Source of the DNA: Sphingobacterium sp. N143
Lineage (GTDB): Bacteria; Bacteroidota; Bacteroidia; Sphingobacteriales; Sphingobacteriaceae
DNA length: 64,000 bases
Direction: 5' to 3'
NCBI RefSeq assembly: GCF_030325625.1
Contig: NZ_JACAIS010000009.1
Span: 207,647-271,646, forward strand
Translations under genes and position numbers: made by a program
The notes under the pieces: model-generated
Told to the model about the DNA's origin: nothing
The model's input: only the letters and a program-made list of their open reading frames with translations
Database searches by the model: none
Shown: in pieces, positions 35,270-43,692 of the stretch
Layout: each line of letters starts with the position of its first letter
Position numbering within the stretch: the stretch's first letter is position 1

Positions 35270-35428
35270 TTACAATTTCCGTTTTTCCGTGTTTAAGATA
35301 ATTTTCGGTTTAGCGGAGCTAACTTTATTTTTATCTAGATCATACTTATAAGAGGTGTCTTTCAATTGGTTCAATCGCCTTAAATCTTCCAATAAAGAGT
35401 TCGAGTTTTGTACCAGTGGGTTCACTTT
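35270..35428 (-). pseudogene. Coding-like remnant, 52 codons without a start
   Basis: The frame reads KVNPLVQNSNSLLEDLRRL, then NQLKDTSYKYDLDKNKV and SSAKPKIILNTEKRKL before TAA. Composition is protein-like (polar, charged, helical first half). There is no ATG and it begins right after an in-frame stop within the terminator stem. It may be the cut end of a gene removed or displaced by the island; I cannot name the family. Confidence 0.35.
35397..35425 (+). other. Candidate degenerate att site (tRNA-3'-end-like)
   Basis: GAGTTCGAG, 8 bases, then CAGTGGGTTCAC. In tRNA-Lys the same blocks appear at 24679-24702 as GAGTTCGAG, 3 bases, CAGCGGGGTCAC: 9/9 and 10/12 identities with a 5-base length difference. 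A terminator follows directly, as after a tRNA. It could be the displaced, decayed 3' end of the target tRNA. Confidence 0.35.
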
Positions 35429-35431
35429 CTA

Positions 35432-35465
35432 AAAAAGCCGTTTTACGTAAGTAGAATGGCTTTTT
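35432..35465 (+). terminator. Terminator downstream of the island
   Basis: Stem AAAAAGCC...GGCTTTTT extended inwards to about 15 bp with two G-T pairs and a GTAA loop, then T residues. It may end the carotenoid operon or be the original terminator of a tRNA. Confidence 0.75.
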
Positions 35466-35567
35466 GTCTTTATGCTGATTTCCAGGATCAGGGTCTCCGT
35501 CGTGATCCCTAGTGACCGGCTTCGTAAAAACTACTTTCGTGTTACTTAATCCAGAAGATTTATTCCG

Positions 35568-35575
35568 TAAATTTG
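35568..35575 (+). promoter_or_regulatory. -7 box of the single-domain response regulator
   Basis: TAAATTTG, 19 bp before the ATG at 35595. Confidence 0.5.
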
Positions 35576-35594
35576 TATCGGAGACAACAAGCTT

Positions 35595-36059
35595 ATGGAA
35601 AACAAGAAGATTTCAATATTATATGTTGACGATGAGGAGAATAATCTGCTTTCCTTTAAGGCGACATTCCGGTTAAAATATAACGTGTTTACCGCCATCA
35701 GTGGAGCTGAAGCGATCGAACTTGTCAAAAGCAACCCCATCGATATTATTATCACTGATCAGCGGATGCCTGAAATGACCGGCGTGGAGTTTCTGGAGGA
35801 AATCATAAAAATTGATGCTGCGCCAATGCGCATACTTTTAACAGGGTATGCTGATATGGGCGCTGTCGTCGACGCGGTCAATAAAGGAAAGATATTTCAT
35901 TACCTCAATAAGCCCTGGAGCGAGCAGGAGCTCGATCAAACGATTCAACGGGCCTACGAGGTGTATACTGAACGGCAAAAAATAATTGAAATAAATGCAC
36001 AGCTCGAAATGTCCAATGATCAATTGGAGTTTATGCTACGTCAAAAATTGTTATCCTAA
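35595..36059 (+). CDS. Single-receiver response regulator
   Basis: A 154-residue CheY-like protein with a C-terminal coiled-coil helix. ISILYVDDEENNLLSFKATF holds the acidic pair, DIIITDQRMPEMTGVEF the phospho-acceptor Asp, LLTGYADM the Thr/switch and HYLNKPWSEQEL the Lys-Pro. The C-terminal helix (RAYEVYTERQKIIEINAQLEMSNDQLEFMLRQ) may mediate docking. No output domain. It faces the receiver-kinase fusion across a 26-bp gap and shares a very similar receiver (YVDDEENNL versus YIDDEANNL), so the two are likely partners. Confidence 0.9.
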   Translation: MENKKISILYVDDEENNLLSFKATFRLKYNVFTAISGAEAIELVKSNPIDIIITDQRMPEMTGVEFLEEIIKIDAAPMRILLTGYADMGAVVDAVNKGKIFHYLNKPWSEQELDQTIQRAYEVYTERQKIIEINAQLEMSNDQLEFMLRQKLLS

Positions 36060-36078
36060 GAACTGCATTTTTAGGATA
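36052..36078. terminator. Hairpin between convergent signalling genes
   Basis: TATCCTAA pairs with TTAGGATA (8 bp) with an 11-base loop; it overlaps the stop codon of the response-regulator gene. Possible bidirectional terminator. Confidence 0.5.
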
Positions 36079-36085
36079 GCAGATC

Positions 36086-37171
36086 TTATTTGCTGGGTAT
36101 CCTAACCATAAATGTGGTGCCTGTATTGGCGGGTGACTGCACCTCAATTGTACCTTGTAGCTTGATTAGCGCATTTTGTACATTGTATAAACCAAACCCC
36201 ATTCCTTTGGCCTGATCACTGCCTCTGAAAAATAGTTTGAAAATATCACTGATATGTTCGGGAGAAATGCCGATCCCATTATCGCTGACGATGATAGTCG
36301 CCTGCTGGTCTGATACATTAACCGATAATTTAACAAATGGATCAGGATGTCCTTTTTGCTGGTATTTGAACGCATTGGATAGTAAGTTGTGCAAGATTAA
36401 TTCCAGTATGGCTCTATCACAATGAAACGGCTCTTTCTGTTCCACATGGATGTCAAATGTTACCTCCTTATTTTGTGTGTACATATTATAGAACTGCCTG
36501 ACATTCCCAAAAAGTTCATCAAAATTAATTTCCGACAGCATGAGTTCACCTCTTCGCAAGAGGTAATAGTCCCTTAGGCTATCGATGTAGGCATCAAGGC
36601 TGACCAGGGAACTATCCATCAGGGTAAGCAGTTCATGGATCCGGTCTATATTGTCAAATTCTAATCCGAGTTTTACAGCAGAGAGAATGCCTGTCAGTGG
36701 ATCCCGTAAATCATGACTCACACTATAAGCAAACTTATCCAGCTCGTCATAGGCTTTCTGCAATTCTTGGTTCCTGGTCTCCAATAACGAGTTGGCGACA
36801 TAAAATTTGTTGGCCTCTTCGATTGCTGAGATAATTTCCTCATCCATCCAGGGTTTACGGACAAAGCGAAATATATGGCCCTTATTGATCGCATCGATAA
36901 CTGTATTCATGTCCGCATAGGCGGTCAATAAAATGCGTATTGGCTTCGGGTAATCCTTTTTGATGCGGTAGAGAAAATCTATTCCCAGCTCTCCCGGCAT
37001 GCGCTGATCACAAAAGATCACACGGATACCCGGATTGGAAAGAAGTATTTTTTCGGCTTCGGTGGTGTTCGATGCGGTATGAATAACATAATCGTATCTA
37101 AAATTTGCTTTAAAACCAACCAAGTTATTTGCTTCATCATCAATATATAATATTTCAAGCTCTTTCTGCAT
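36086..37171 (-). CDS. Receiver-histidine kinase fusion
   Basis: A 361-residue cytoplasmic protein. Residues 1-125 are a receiver (ILYIDDEANNLVGFKANF; VIFCDQRMPGELGIDFL; ILLTAYADMNT; FRFVRKPWMDEE). Then comes HisKA with the phospho-accepting His in FAYSVSHDLRDPLTGI, and HATPase with NLLSNAFKYQQKG, IVSDNGIGISPEHI and GMGFGLYNVQNAL. Domain order (receiver first) means it is controlled by phosphorylation from another kinase, probably the 7TM-DISM kinase 59 bp upstream in the same operon. Confidence 0.93.
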   Translation of the reverse strand: MQKELEILYIDDEANNLVGFKANFRYDYVIHTASNTTEAEKILLSNPGIRVIFCDQRMPGELGIDFLYRIKKDYPKPIRILLTAYADMNTVIDAINKGHIFRFVRKPWMDEEIISAIEEANKFYVANSLLETRNQELQKAYDELDKFAYSVSHDLRDPLTGILSAVKLGLEFDNIDRIHELLTLMDSSLVSLDAYIDSLRDYYLLRRGELMLSEINFDELFGNVRQFYNMYTQNKEVTFDIHVEQKEPFHCDRAILELILHNLLSNAFKYQQKGHPDPFVKLSVNVSDQQATIIVSDNGIGISPEHISDIFKLFFRGSDQAKGMGFGLYNVQNALIKLQGTIEVQSPANTGTTFMVRIPSK

Positions 37172-37230
37172 ATTTTTATAATCTGGTTTACCTTCCCCAA
37201 AATGAACGAAATTAATGATAATTTATCGAA

Positions 37231-39402
37231 CTATTCGGGGGTATTTTGTTGCCAATCCTTTTGTTGTATGGGAATATGCAACCTAAAAGTTGTACCCTTC
37301 CCGACTTCTGATTCTACAATAATATTACCATGATGTTTCGCAATGGTATTATAGGCAATCGACATGCCCAGTCCTGTTCCTTCGCCGACGTCTTTGGTCG
37401 TGAAAAAAGGTTCAAAAATTCGATCCCGAATGTTTTCCGGGATGCCAATACCATTATCGGATATGTTAACAAAAATGGCGGATTGATCCTTTGTAACTCC
37501 TGTTGTCATACTTAATTTTCCGCCACCCTTATCAGCGAATTTTTTATTTATGGCATACACCGCATTCGTGATAATATTCATAAATACCTGATTCAGCTTT
37601 CCTGCGTAGCATTCTATCCTTGGCAGATTACCATAGTTCTTTTCTACTTCGATCGTGTTGTTGATCAAGCTGTTAAGGATCAACAAGGTAGAGGCCAGAC
37701 CTTCATTGATATCGGCAAATTTTAAGGTGTCTTCGTCGACACGGGAAAAGATACGTAAACTTTTTACAATTTCCGCTGTGCGATGAGCACCGTCGCTCAT
37801 CCCTTGCAATAAAAAATCTACTTCGGTCCTCAGATAATCAATATCTAGATCATCTTTAAATTTTTTGATCTGGGCTTGTTTTTCACTATCGGAAATCCCC
37901 GGAGTAAATGCAATCCGTTCGACCTCATCCAATACTGTCCAGATCATCTTGATATCGCGTTTCAGGGGATTAATATTAGCTGTAACAAAGTTTATCGGGT
38001 TATTGATCTCGTGGGCGACTCCTGCGGTCAGCTGCCCCAGGGAAGCCATTTTTTCCGCTTCAACAAGTTGGGACTGGGCTTCTTTCAGATGTTCTAGCGT
38101 CATCTGCAGCGACGAATTGGATTCCGTTAGTTCACGTGTCCGTTCCCCTACTTTTTGTTCTAATAACGTATTCTGCTCATGGATAAGTCTCGCATTTTCC
38201 TGAGAGATAGTCAATTCTCGCTGATGGGCTGCTTCTTTTTCCTGTTTCAGTATATTGATGCTGTAAGCCAGACCAAACGAAAGCAAAGCCATTTCGATTA
38301 CGGAGGCAATCTGTACCGCATTGCTTGTAAAGTTGTTATAATCTAATATGCCATAATCCTTTAATAAAAATACAACAGATCCCAGGAGCAGAACTGTCCA
38401 GCCATAGACAAAATATTTTGCGGGTTTATAGCCCCTTATCATGATACGGTAAGACAGATAGAGGACCAACAGTGAGCCGGCCCCGGTAGTCAATTGCATC
38501 ATAAAAAATGCGGGTTGGGTCAAACCAGCTAATGCCAGAATGGTACCCAAGGTAAATAAAATGATAAAAATGGCGATTATACGTCTTGATCGAGGTGCAT
38601 TCTTCGATAACTGAAGAAATGAATCAGCGAAGAGCAGGGCACTAAGCCCAGACAGACAACCGAAAATAATCGGACCTTTGGTAGCAAAATACGGCCAGGC
38701 TGGCCATAAATATTGAAAACTATACCCTTTGATCCCCATTTGAGTGACCCCTGCACACACAACATAGAGTACATAATAAAGATAGCCCCTATCTCGAACA
38801 GAAAAGAACAGGAAGAGGTTATATATAGCCATAATAAATACGATACCGATATAAATACCATTCAGCATACTCTCGCTGTTCAGCTGGGCCATAAACTTGC
38901 GCTCGCTGCTTAGGTAGATGGGTAATATTATTTGCTCGGTGCTTTTAATACGGAGAAAAAAGATCCTTTCCGATTGTCGGGGCAGATGAATGTCAAAAAC
39001 ATAATTGGGAACGTTATATGCTCTTATCGAAAAATTCTGATGTTCGCCCAGTTTGATGGATTGATACGAGCCATTCTCAGCAGGACTATATAATTCAATC
39101 TCATCAAGCAATGGATAGGCGATCTCTAAAATAAAATCTAAATCTTGTTGGCTATTATTTTTAATCGGGAGCCTTAACCAGATGGCGTTTGCTGATGTTC
39201 CAAGATTAGGAACGTCACTGTTCAGTGATTGAAAGGCCGATGAAGAAGAAACGATTGAAAAATCTGAGCTTTCAGGGCCGGTATAGCGTGCTAACATATG
39301 GCCTACCAATAGCCGTTGTCCAGCATGATCAACAGTGATCTGTGCCTGTGACGACAGGTAGGCAAGGCTAAAAAGACAGATCAGGAAAAACCAGCGTTTC
39401 AT
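37231..39402 (-). CDS. 7TM-DISM sensor histidine kinase
   Basis: A 723-residue membrane kinase. Signal peptide (LFSLAYLSSQA), then an extracytoplasmic 7TMR-DISM extracellular domain (about 25-180, carbohydrate-binding-like fold), seven membrane helices (about 185-385), a coiled coil (HEQNTLLEQKVGERTRELTESNSSL), HisKA with LGQLTAGVAHEINNPINF, and HATPase with NIITNAVYAINKKFADKG, ISDNGIGIPENI and GEGTGLGMSIAYN. It senses an external or periplasmic signal. In an operon with the receiver-kinase, a methyltransferase and a GNAT-like gene. Confidence 0.93.
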   Translation of the reverse strand: MKRWFFLICLFSLAYLSSQAQITVDHAGQRLLVGHMLARYTGPESSDFSIVSSSSAFQSLNSDVPNLGTSANAIWLRLPIKNNSQQDLDFILEIAYPLLDEIELYSPAENGSYQSIKLGEHQNFSIRAYNVPNYVFDIHLPRQSERIFFLRIKSTEQIILPIYLSSERKFMAQLNSESMLNGIYIGIVFIMAIYNLFLFFSVRDRGYLYYVLYVVCAGVTQMGIKGYSFQYLWPAWPYFATKGPIIFGCLSGLSALLFADSFLQLSKNAPRSRRIIAIFIILFTLGTILALAGLTQPAFFMMQLTTGAGSLLVLYLSYRIMIRGYKPAKYFVYGWTVLLLGSVVFLLKDYGILDYNNFTSNAVQIASVIEMALLSFGLAYSINILKQEKEAAHQRELTISQENARLIHEQNTLLEQKVGERTRELTESNSSLQMTLEHLKEAQSQLVEAEKMASLGQLTAGVAHEINNPINFVTANINPLKRDIKMIWTVLDEVERIAFTPGISDSEKQAQIKKFKDDLDIDYLRTEVDFLLQGMSDGAHRTAEIVKSLRIFSRVDEDTLKFADINEGLASTLLILNSLINNTIEVEKNYGNLPRIECYAGKLNQVFMNIITNAVYAINKKFADKGGGKLSMTTGVTKDQSAIFVNISDNGIGIPENIRDRIFEPFFTTKDVGEGTGLGMSIAYNTIAKHHGNIIVESEVGKGTTFRLHIPIQQKDWQQNTPE

Positions 39403-39411
39403 CTTGAGGTA

Positions 39412-40176
39412 CTATTTTTTTGCTTGTGCGATTACTAAATTCATGGACACTAAAAAACAGCCCGATTCATCCAATTGATTCAGTGCCAGTTGAAAATTGT
39501 CATATTCCGCTTGACTTAATTTCCCCTTTTCGAACATTTCCAAGAGTATTTTGTCCAAAAATAGATACCGGCTAGCTTCTTCCCTGGAGCGTGTAACCAT
39601 ATTGAATGTTTGCAGCTGAACCTCTTGAAATCCATTGGCAAGTAGATCAGTGGTCAGCTTGTTACCTGCCCAACCGTTGTTGACTTTTTCTGCTGTCAGG
39701 TAATGACATATCTTGGCTTCTATAGCTACATGTTGTGTATAAAAAGTCAGGCTATTCCAGATGGTTTCCACGATGACCAACGGCTGCCCTTTGCGCAGTA
39801 CACGATAGACCTCCCGAAACATGTCCTGCGGAGCCGTCAGATGTTGAACAAGACGTTCCATCCGTACGCCCGAAACGCTCTCATCCTTGAAATCGAGCTG
39901 GTATACCTCGCCCCGGATAAAACTGACATTGCTGATACCCTTACTGGCTGACTTAGCATGATCGATCAACGTAGCGTCGTGGTCCACGCCAACGACCTGT
40001 ACAGCACTCCCTAACCGATTTGCAAGGTTAACAGCGTCTATCCCGGTACCGCATCCCAGATCCGCAACAACTCCTTCTATGATTGTTTCGAAAGGGCTAT
40101 AGGAATGCATTTTAAGTTGCTTAAGAAAGTCTCCGGTATCCTGTAAATAACCGGCTCCATAGTGTTTAGTATCCAT
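39412..40176 (-). CDS. Class I SAM-dependent methyltransferase
   Basis: A 254-residue enzyme of the Methyltransf_11/25 type. Motif I is VVADLGCGTGIDAVNLANRL; VVGVDHDATLIDHAKSAS is the acidic loop; the post-II region FREVYRVLRKGQPLVIVET is that of ubiquinone/menaquinone-type and small-molecule methyltransferases. The substrate is unknown. It starts 1 bp inside the stop codon of the GNAT-like gene and ends 9 bp before the kinase, so all four genes share a transcript. Confidence 0.9.
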   Translation of the reverse strand: MDTKHYGAGYLQDTGDFLKQLKMHSYSPFETIIEGVVADLGCGTGIDAVNLANRLGSAVQVVGVDHDATLIDHAKSASKGISNVSFIRGEVYQLDFKDESVSGVRMERLVQHLTAPQDMFREVYRVLRKGQPLVIVETIWNSLTFYTQHVAIEAKICHYLTAEKVNNGWAGNKLTTDLLANGFQEVQLQTFNMVTRSREEASRYLFLDKILLEMFEKGKLSQAEYDNFQLALNQLDESGCFLVSMNLVIAQAKK

Positions 40177-40985
40177 TACAATATATTTAGGTTACGATGA
40201 TCTATTTTGGGGTCTGCTGATGTGTGTCGCAAATTTTTTATGACTTCATCAAGATCCCAATGGTCCAGGTGGGGAATATCGATTTGATAGTGAATTTCAA
40301 TTTCTTTATTTCGCAGGGTTTCAATCCGGACGATATTGGAGTTGTCTCGGAGTGAGAATATTGCCGCCCTGTTTTCATGATCTGCCTCGGTTAATGTATC
40401 CAGATTTCTCATAATCATAACTGTTGCCAATAAATCCAACTTGGGATAGTAGAAAGTCCCGTTGTTACCGACGCTGGTATCTATTCGGTATCCGACACTC
40501 TCAGCCAGTTTTACGGTATATGGGGCGCATAAGGCAAATAACGATTTGATTCCGATCTGGGTACTGATCGCTGCTCCAGCTCTTGTGAGGAAGATACTGC
40601 CAATGCCATAGCCGGCGATCTCCCGGGAGTTCCATAGGCCACAGCCCTCTCCGGTACCATGAAGGGCGTAGTCGTATACTAAATCGTAGATACGTGCATC
40701 CATAGCGCCTGTAGCCTGTTCTATCGGTAGTGGCTCACTCCCTCCAGCGGCATGTATCCGGACTCCGCCATATACTTTCTCGCCATCAAGTGACTCCACA
40801 ATAAGTACGAAAGATGCAGGATTATACATCCAGTCATTTCTGGAAGAGGTAACTTTCTTGACACCTATTGCTGTCAAGACGTGGGCATGCCCCTCTATAA
40901 AACGTTCACAGGTCTTCGGATCGTCGATAGCCCGAAATGCTCTTAATCTAACTACCGGACGTCCTTCGTTGAATAATAATGCCAC
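40176..40985 (-). CDS. GNAT-like acyltransferase-fold protein
   Basis: A 269-residue protein starting at a GTG (in-frame stop four codons upstream). The central segment (EIAGYGIGSIFLTRAGAAISTQIGIKSLFALCAPYTVKLAESVGYRID) has the order of GNAT motifs A and B: a beta-strand, the loop-helix after the acetyl-CoA site, and a strand/helix ending in a Gly-Tyr. The Q/R-x-x-G-x-G/A consensus is weak. It resembles N-acyl amino acid synthase-like proteins. Function and substrate are unknown. It is the first gene of the signalling operon. Confidence 0.6.
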   Translation of the reverse strand: MALLFNEGRPVVRLRAFRAIDDPKTCERFIEGHAHVLTAIGVKKVTSSRNDWMYNPASFVLIVESLDGEKVYGGVRIHAAGGSEPLPIEQATGAMDARIYDLVYDYALHGTGEGCGLWNSREIAGYGIGSIFLTRAGAAISTQIGIKSLFALCAPYTVKLAESVGYRIDTSVGNNGTFYYPKLDLLATVMIMRNLDTLTEADHENRAAIFSLRDNSNIVRIETLRNKEIEIHYQIDIPHLDHWDLDEVIKNLRHTSADPKIDHRNLNIL

Positions 40986-41034
40986 CGAAATGCTCTAATT
41001 TATCGTTGAGACACAAAACTAATCAATAAAAAGC

Positions 41035-41069
41035 AAAGCTGTTTATCGGTCTGCCAAATAAACAGCTTT
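41035..41069. repeat. 12-bp inverted repeat in a divergent promoter region
   Basis: AAAGCTGTTTAT and ATAAACAGCTTT, 11 bases apart, 50 bp upstream of the GNAT-like gene on the minus strand. With no T run it is unlikely to be a simple terminator; it could be an operator or transcript structure. Confidence 0.5.
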
Positions 41070-41261
41070 ATGATTTGCCCTTTACAAAAGACCGTATTTC
41101 AGCAGAGCTAGGCAGAAGTAGGCTTAAATTTGTCTATCAGTGCTATATCAACGGCTTTATGAAACGGTTTTTATCGACCTGTCTTGTCTAAGACAGTCAA
41201 GCAAGAAGAACCCCTGAATACCAGTATTTTTTTTGAAAGGGGAATCGCTATCTTCAACCCT

Positions 41262-42401
41262 ATGAAAAGACTGTTATTTTTACCCCTGTGTATGTTAGTC
41301 GGTGGGACTATTTCTATTGGAATGTCAGGCTGTGCTGAAGGAGCGAAAAAGAGGGGTGTCCAAAAGGAAGATTCGATACAAAATAACCTAACGGCGAGCA
41401 AAGATACCGCGGAAAAATTCCCTCCATTACCGATCAACTACGATCAGACAAAGGTCCTGAAAAATCTGTACGTAACCGACCGGGCTGGTGTCGTTCTGCG
41501 CCAGGGGGCGGATGAAAGTGCTCCAGCACTTGGAAAATATCCCTATGGAACAAAACTGGATATCATCGCTGAGGAGGGTGAATGGATTGCGGTGATGGAT
41601 CGTATCCAGCGGGATTATAAAGGTGCTGATGGCGAAACCAATGATGTAACACAATGGGAAAAAGTATATGTCGAGAAATCTAAGATAGGCAGCCACGATA
41701 AAATTACAATTTCACCCAAAGATTTAAATCTCATCGTCTCGCAACACGTTAAAGGGCAAGAACGTTATTATGAACGGGGGCATCAATTGGATGAATATCT
41801 GCACTTGGAGCTGATTAGTGAACAAGATTTTATACAGGCAAGGAAAACCGCCGAAGATTGTTTGATCAGAGATACACTATCTTACCCAAAACATGATCAT
41901 GTTTTAGAGCTTCCCCTAGTAAATGGCAAGAAACTTATATTTAAAGATAAAAAGACCGACAGCGATGATGAGGCTGAATTTAACTATATAGGGCATTGCG
42001 ACGCGCTGAATGCTTTTGCCATTGCGGGAAATTATTGGGAGAGCGGCGATGTCAGGTTGTTCGATCGGCACGACGGACAGCTTATTGTAGCATGCAAAGA
42101 TTATCCTTACCTCTCCCCAGATAAAAATTATTTGATGACGTTGCATGCCGACCCTTATGAATCTACTGGAGATCTAACAATCTTCCACGTGAAACAAGAC
42201 AAAATAAGTCAGATGATTTTTTTAAGTTTCCGGCAATGGATGCCCTCAGTAGATACTCATTTGATCTTTTGGGGCAAAGACGGGCATATATATGCTGCAG
42301 TAAATCATAAGGATGCCTATTGGGATGAAAATGGCAGCCTAAAAGAAAAGCACCAGTACATCAGAATCACAATACTCAAGTCATTGGTTAAGACGGTTTA
42401 A
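41262..42401 (+). CDS. SH3-domain lipoprotein
   Basis: A 379-residue lipoprotein; the ATG at 41262 (MKRLLFLPLCMLVGGTISIGMSG) gives a lipobox (GMSGC) and is preferred to an upstream start at 41184. Residues about 65-140 are a bacterial SH3 (KNLYVTDRAGVVLRQGADESAPALGKYPYGTKLDIIAEEGEWIAV). The rest is beta-rich and unrecognised (HDHVLELPLVNGKKLIFKD; FNYIGHCDALNAFAIAGNYWE). It is probably on the inner leaflet of the outer membrane or periplasmic face. No partner gene is evident. Confidence 0.8.
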   Translation: MKRLLFLPLCMLVGGTISIGMSGCAEGAKKRGVQKEDSIQNNLTASKDTAEKFPPLPINYDQTKVLKNLYVTDRAGVVLRQGADESAPALGKYPYGTKLDIIAEEGEWIAVMDRIQRDYKGADGETNDVTQWEKVYVEKSKIGSHDKITISPKDLNLIVSQHVKGQERYYERGHQLDEYLHLELISEQDFIQARKTAEDCLIRDTLSYPKHDHVLELPLVNGKKLIFKDKKTDSDDEAEFNYIGHCDALNAFAIAGNYWESGDVRLFDRHDGQLIVACKDYPYLSPDKNYLMTLHADPYESTGDLTIFHVKQDKISQMIFLSFRQWMPSVDTHLIFWGKDGHIYAAVNHKDAYWDENGSLKEKHQYIRITILKSLVKTV

Positions 42402-42544
42402 TCGGGAGCTGTTGAAATTAATATTTCCTGTGACTGGCCTCTAAAAGGATACGGGCTTTTTGTTTAATCTTGGAAAAGTAAAACTATTCTGAAGGACATC
42501 TGTTGTATTCCATAAAAATAGATTATAGTTTGTAATTTAGCTGA

Positions 42545-43021
42545 ATGAAACTTAAAACACTCTCGTTATTTGTCGTTCTATTCTCCTTGTCTTTTTTGTC
42601 GATGGCACAGGATAAATCTTGGAAAGAGCATAATAAATGGATCTGGGGACCGTCTGTGGGTTATCAGTATCAGAGCGGTAATTTTCTGAAAGTTTCAGGT
42701 TGGGGATTGTTTGCACCCAATGATTTTCAGTATATGAAAATTGATGCCGGAGCAAATTTTAGTTGGATGGACAATAAAACTACCGTAATTCCTGAAGTTG
42801 GATTTACCTATTATTTGAACGATTTTGTATTATTTCCTTTTGTAAAAGCCGAACTAACCCCATATACCATCACACCCAAGGTTGGTGCAAGTTTATTTTC
42901 CATCGTGGATCTGGGTATAGGCTATGGCTTTGATTATAATACAAAGAAGAACTTTAAACCGATTGATGGATTTACGGTATCTGTCGGGGTGAATATACCC
43001 TTGAATTTTCATCTTTATTAA
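42545..43021 (+). CDS. Outer-membrane-type small protein, copy 1
   Basis: A 158-residue exported protein (signal peptide ending LSFLSMAQ). The mature part is a run of short strands (GPSVGYQYQSGNFLKVSGWG; ADAG-like MKIDAGANFSWMDNKTT; VIPEVGFTYYLNDFVLFPFVKAELTPYTI) ending in an aromatic-rich strand, which suggests an 8-strand barrel. I do not recognise the family. The next gene, 10 bp away, is a clear paralogue. Confidence 0.7.
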   Translation: MKLKTLSLFVVLFSLSFLSMAQDKSWKEHNKWIWGPSVGYQYQSGNFLKVSGWGLFAPNDFQYMKIDAGANFSWMDNKTTVIPEVGFTYYLNDFVLFPFVKAELTPYTITPKVGASLFSIVDLGIGYGFDYNTKKNFKPIDGFTVSVGVNIPLNFHLY

Positions 43022-43031
43022 ATGATGGGTT

Positions 43032-43496
43032 ATGCAAAATAGAAATATACATTGGATCGGCTGTATGTTTTTTTTGCTTTTTTTTAGTAAAAAAGTGACA
43101 GCACAAGACCATTTGATTGGCCCGACCCTTAGTTATCAGTTCCAAAAAGGAAGTATCATCAAAGCAGGTGGCTATTTTGCATTTCCATTTGTGGGTGATA
43201 ACATTTTGCGGGCAGATGCAACGGCCAATTTTACATGGACGCAAAAGAAATTTGCCCTCATTCCTGAAGCAGCATTGACATATTACCCTCAAACCTATGT
43301 GCTGACGCCATTTGTTCGGGCTGAAGTTACACCGTATACTTTCACACCAAAAGCCGGAATCAGCTTTGCGACATTGTTAGATCTTGATTTTGGTTATGGA
43401 TTTTCCATCAATGAAAAAAAAGACTATAATCCGATTAAGGGCTTCGCAGTGTCCCTTCGATTCAGTATCCCATTAAATTACCGGCTCAATATGTAG
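43032..43496 (+). CDS. Outer-membrane-type small protein, copy 2
   Basis: A 154-residue exported protein, paralogous to the preceding gene along its whole length: GPTLSYQFQKGSIIKAGGY versus GPSVGYQYQSGNFLKVSGW, IPEAALTYYPQTYVLTPFVRAEVTPYTFTPKAG versus IPEVGFTYYLNDFVLFPFVKAELTPYTITPKVG, GYGFSINEKKDYNPIKGFAVS versus GYGFDYNTKKNFKPIDGFTVS. A tandem duplication that has diverged to about half identity. Function unknown. Confidence 0.7.
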   Translation: MQNRNIHWIGCMFFLLFFSKKVTAQDHLIGPTLSYQFQKGSIIKAGGYFAFPFVGDNILRADATANFTWTQKKFALIPEAALTYYPQTYVLTPFVRAEVTPYTFTPKAGISFATLLDLDFGYGFSINEKKDYNPIKGFAVSLRFSIPLNYRLNM

Positions 43497-43692
43497 TTAC
43501 TTCTGCTCTTATAAATAAAAGCGTATTTTTCCGAAGACCTTTGCCTGATCACCTTTGTTCATCATAGAAAGGTAAAAAGTGGATGGAATGTCAAAATATC
43601 ACGACGACTTGAAGTATGCCAATTTTATGCTGTAAATTGATGTTGAAGAACAAGTTTAATGTAGTAATACGGCTTATAATAAGTGAGAGAAA

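Larger units (their letters stand above)
35221..35594. other. Intergenic region and possible right boundary of the island
   Basis: Contains a minus-strand coding-like remnant (35270-35428), a tRNA 3'-end-like sequence (35397-35425), a terminator (35432-35465) and the promoter box of the response-regulator gene (35568-35575). No intact gene. Confidence 0.6.

Noticed and set aside
24640..35425. Prophage or conjugative element
   Set aside because: No phage structural, lysis, relaxase or conjugation genes; only a recombinase and a small partner.
35546..35755. Minus-strand 69-codon frame over the response-regulator start
   Set aside because: Overlaps the promoter and coding sequence of a clear receiver gene; no motif.
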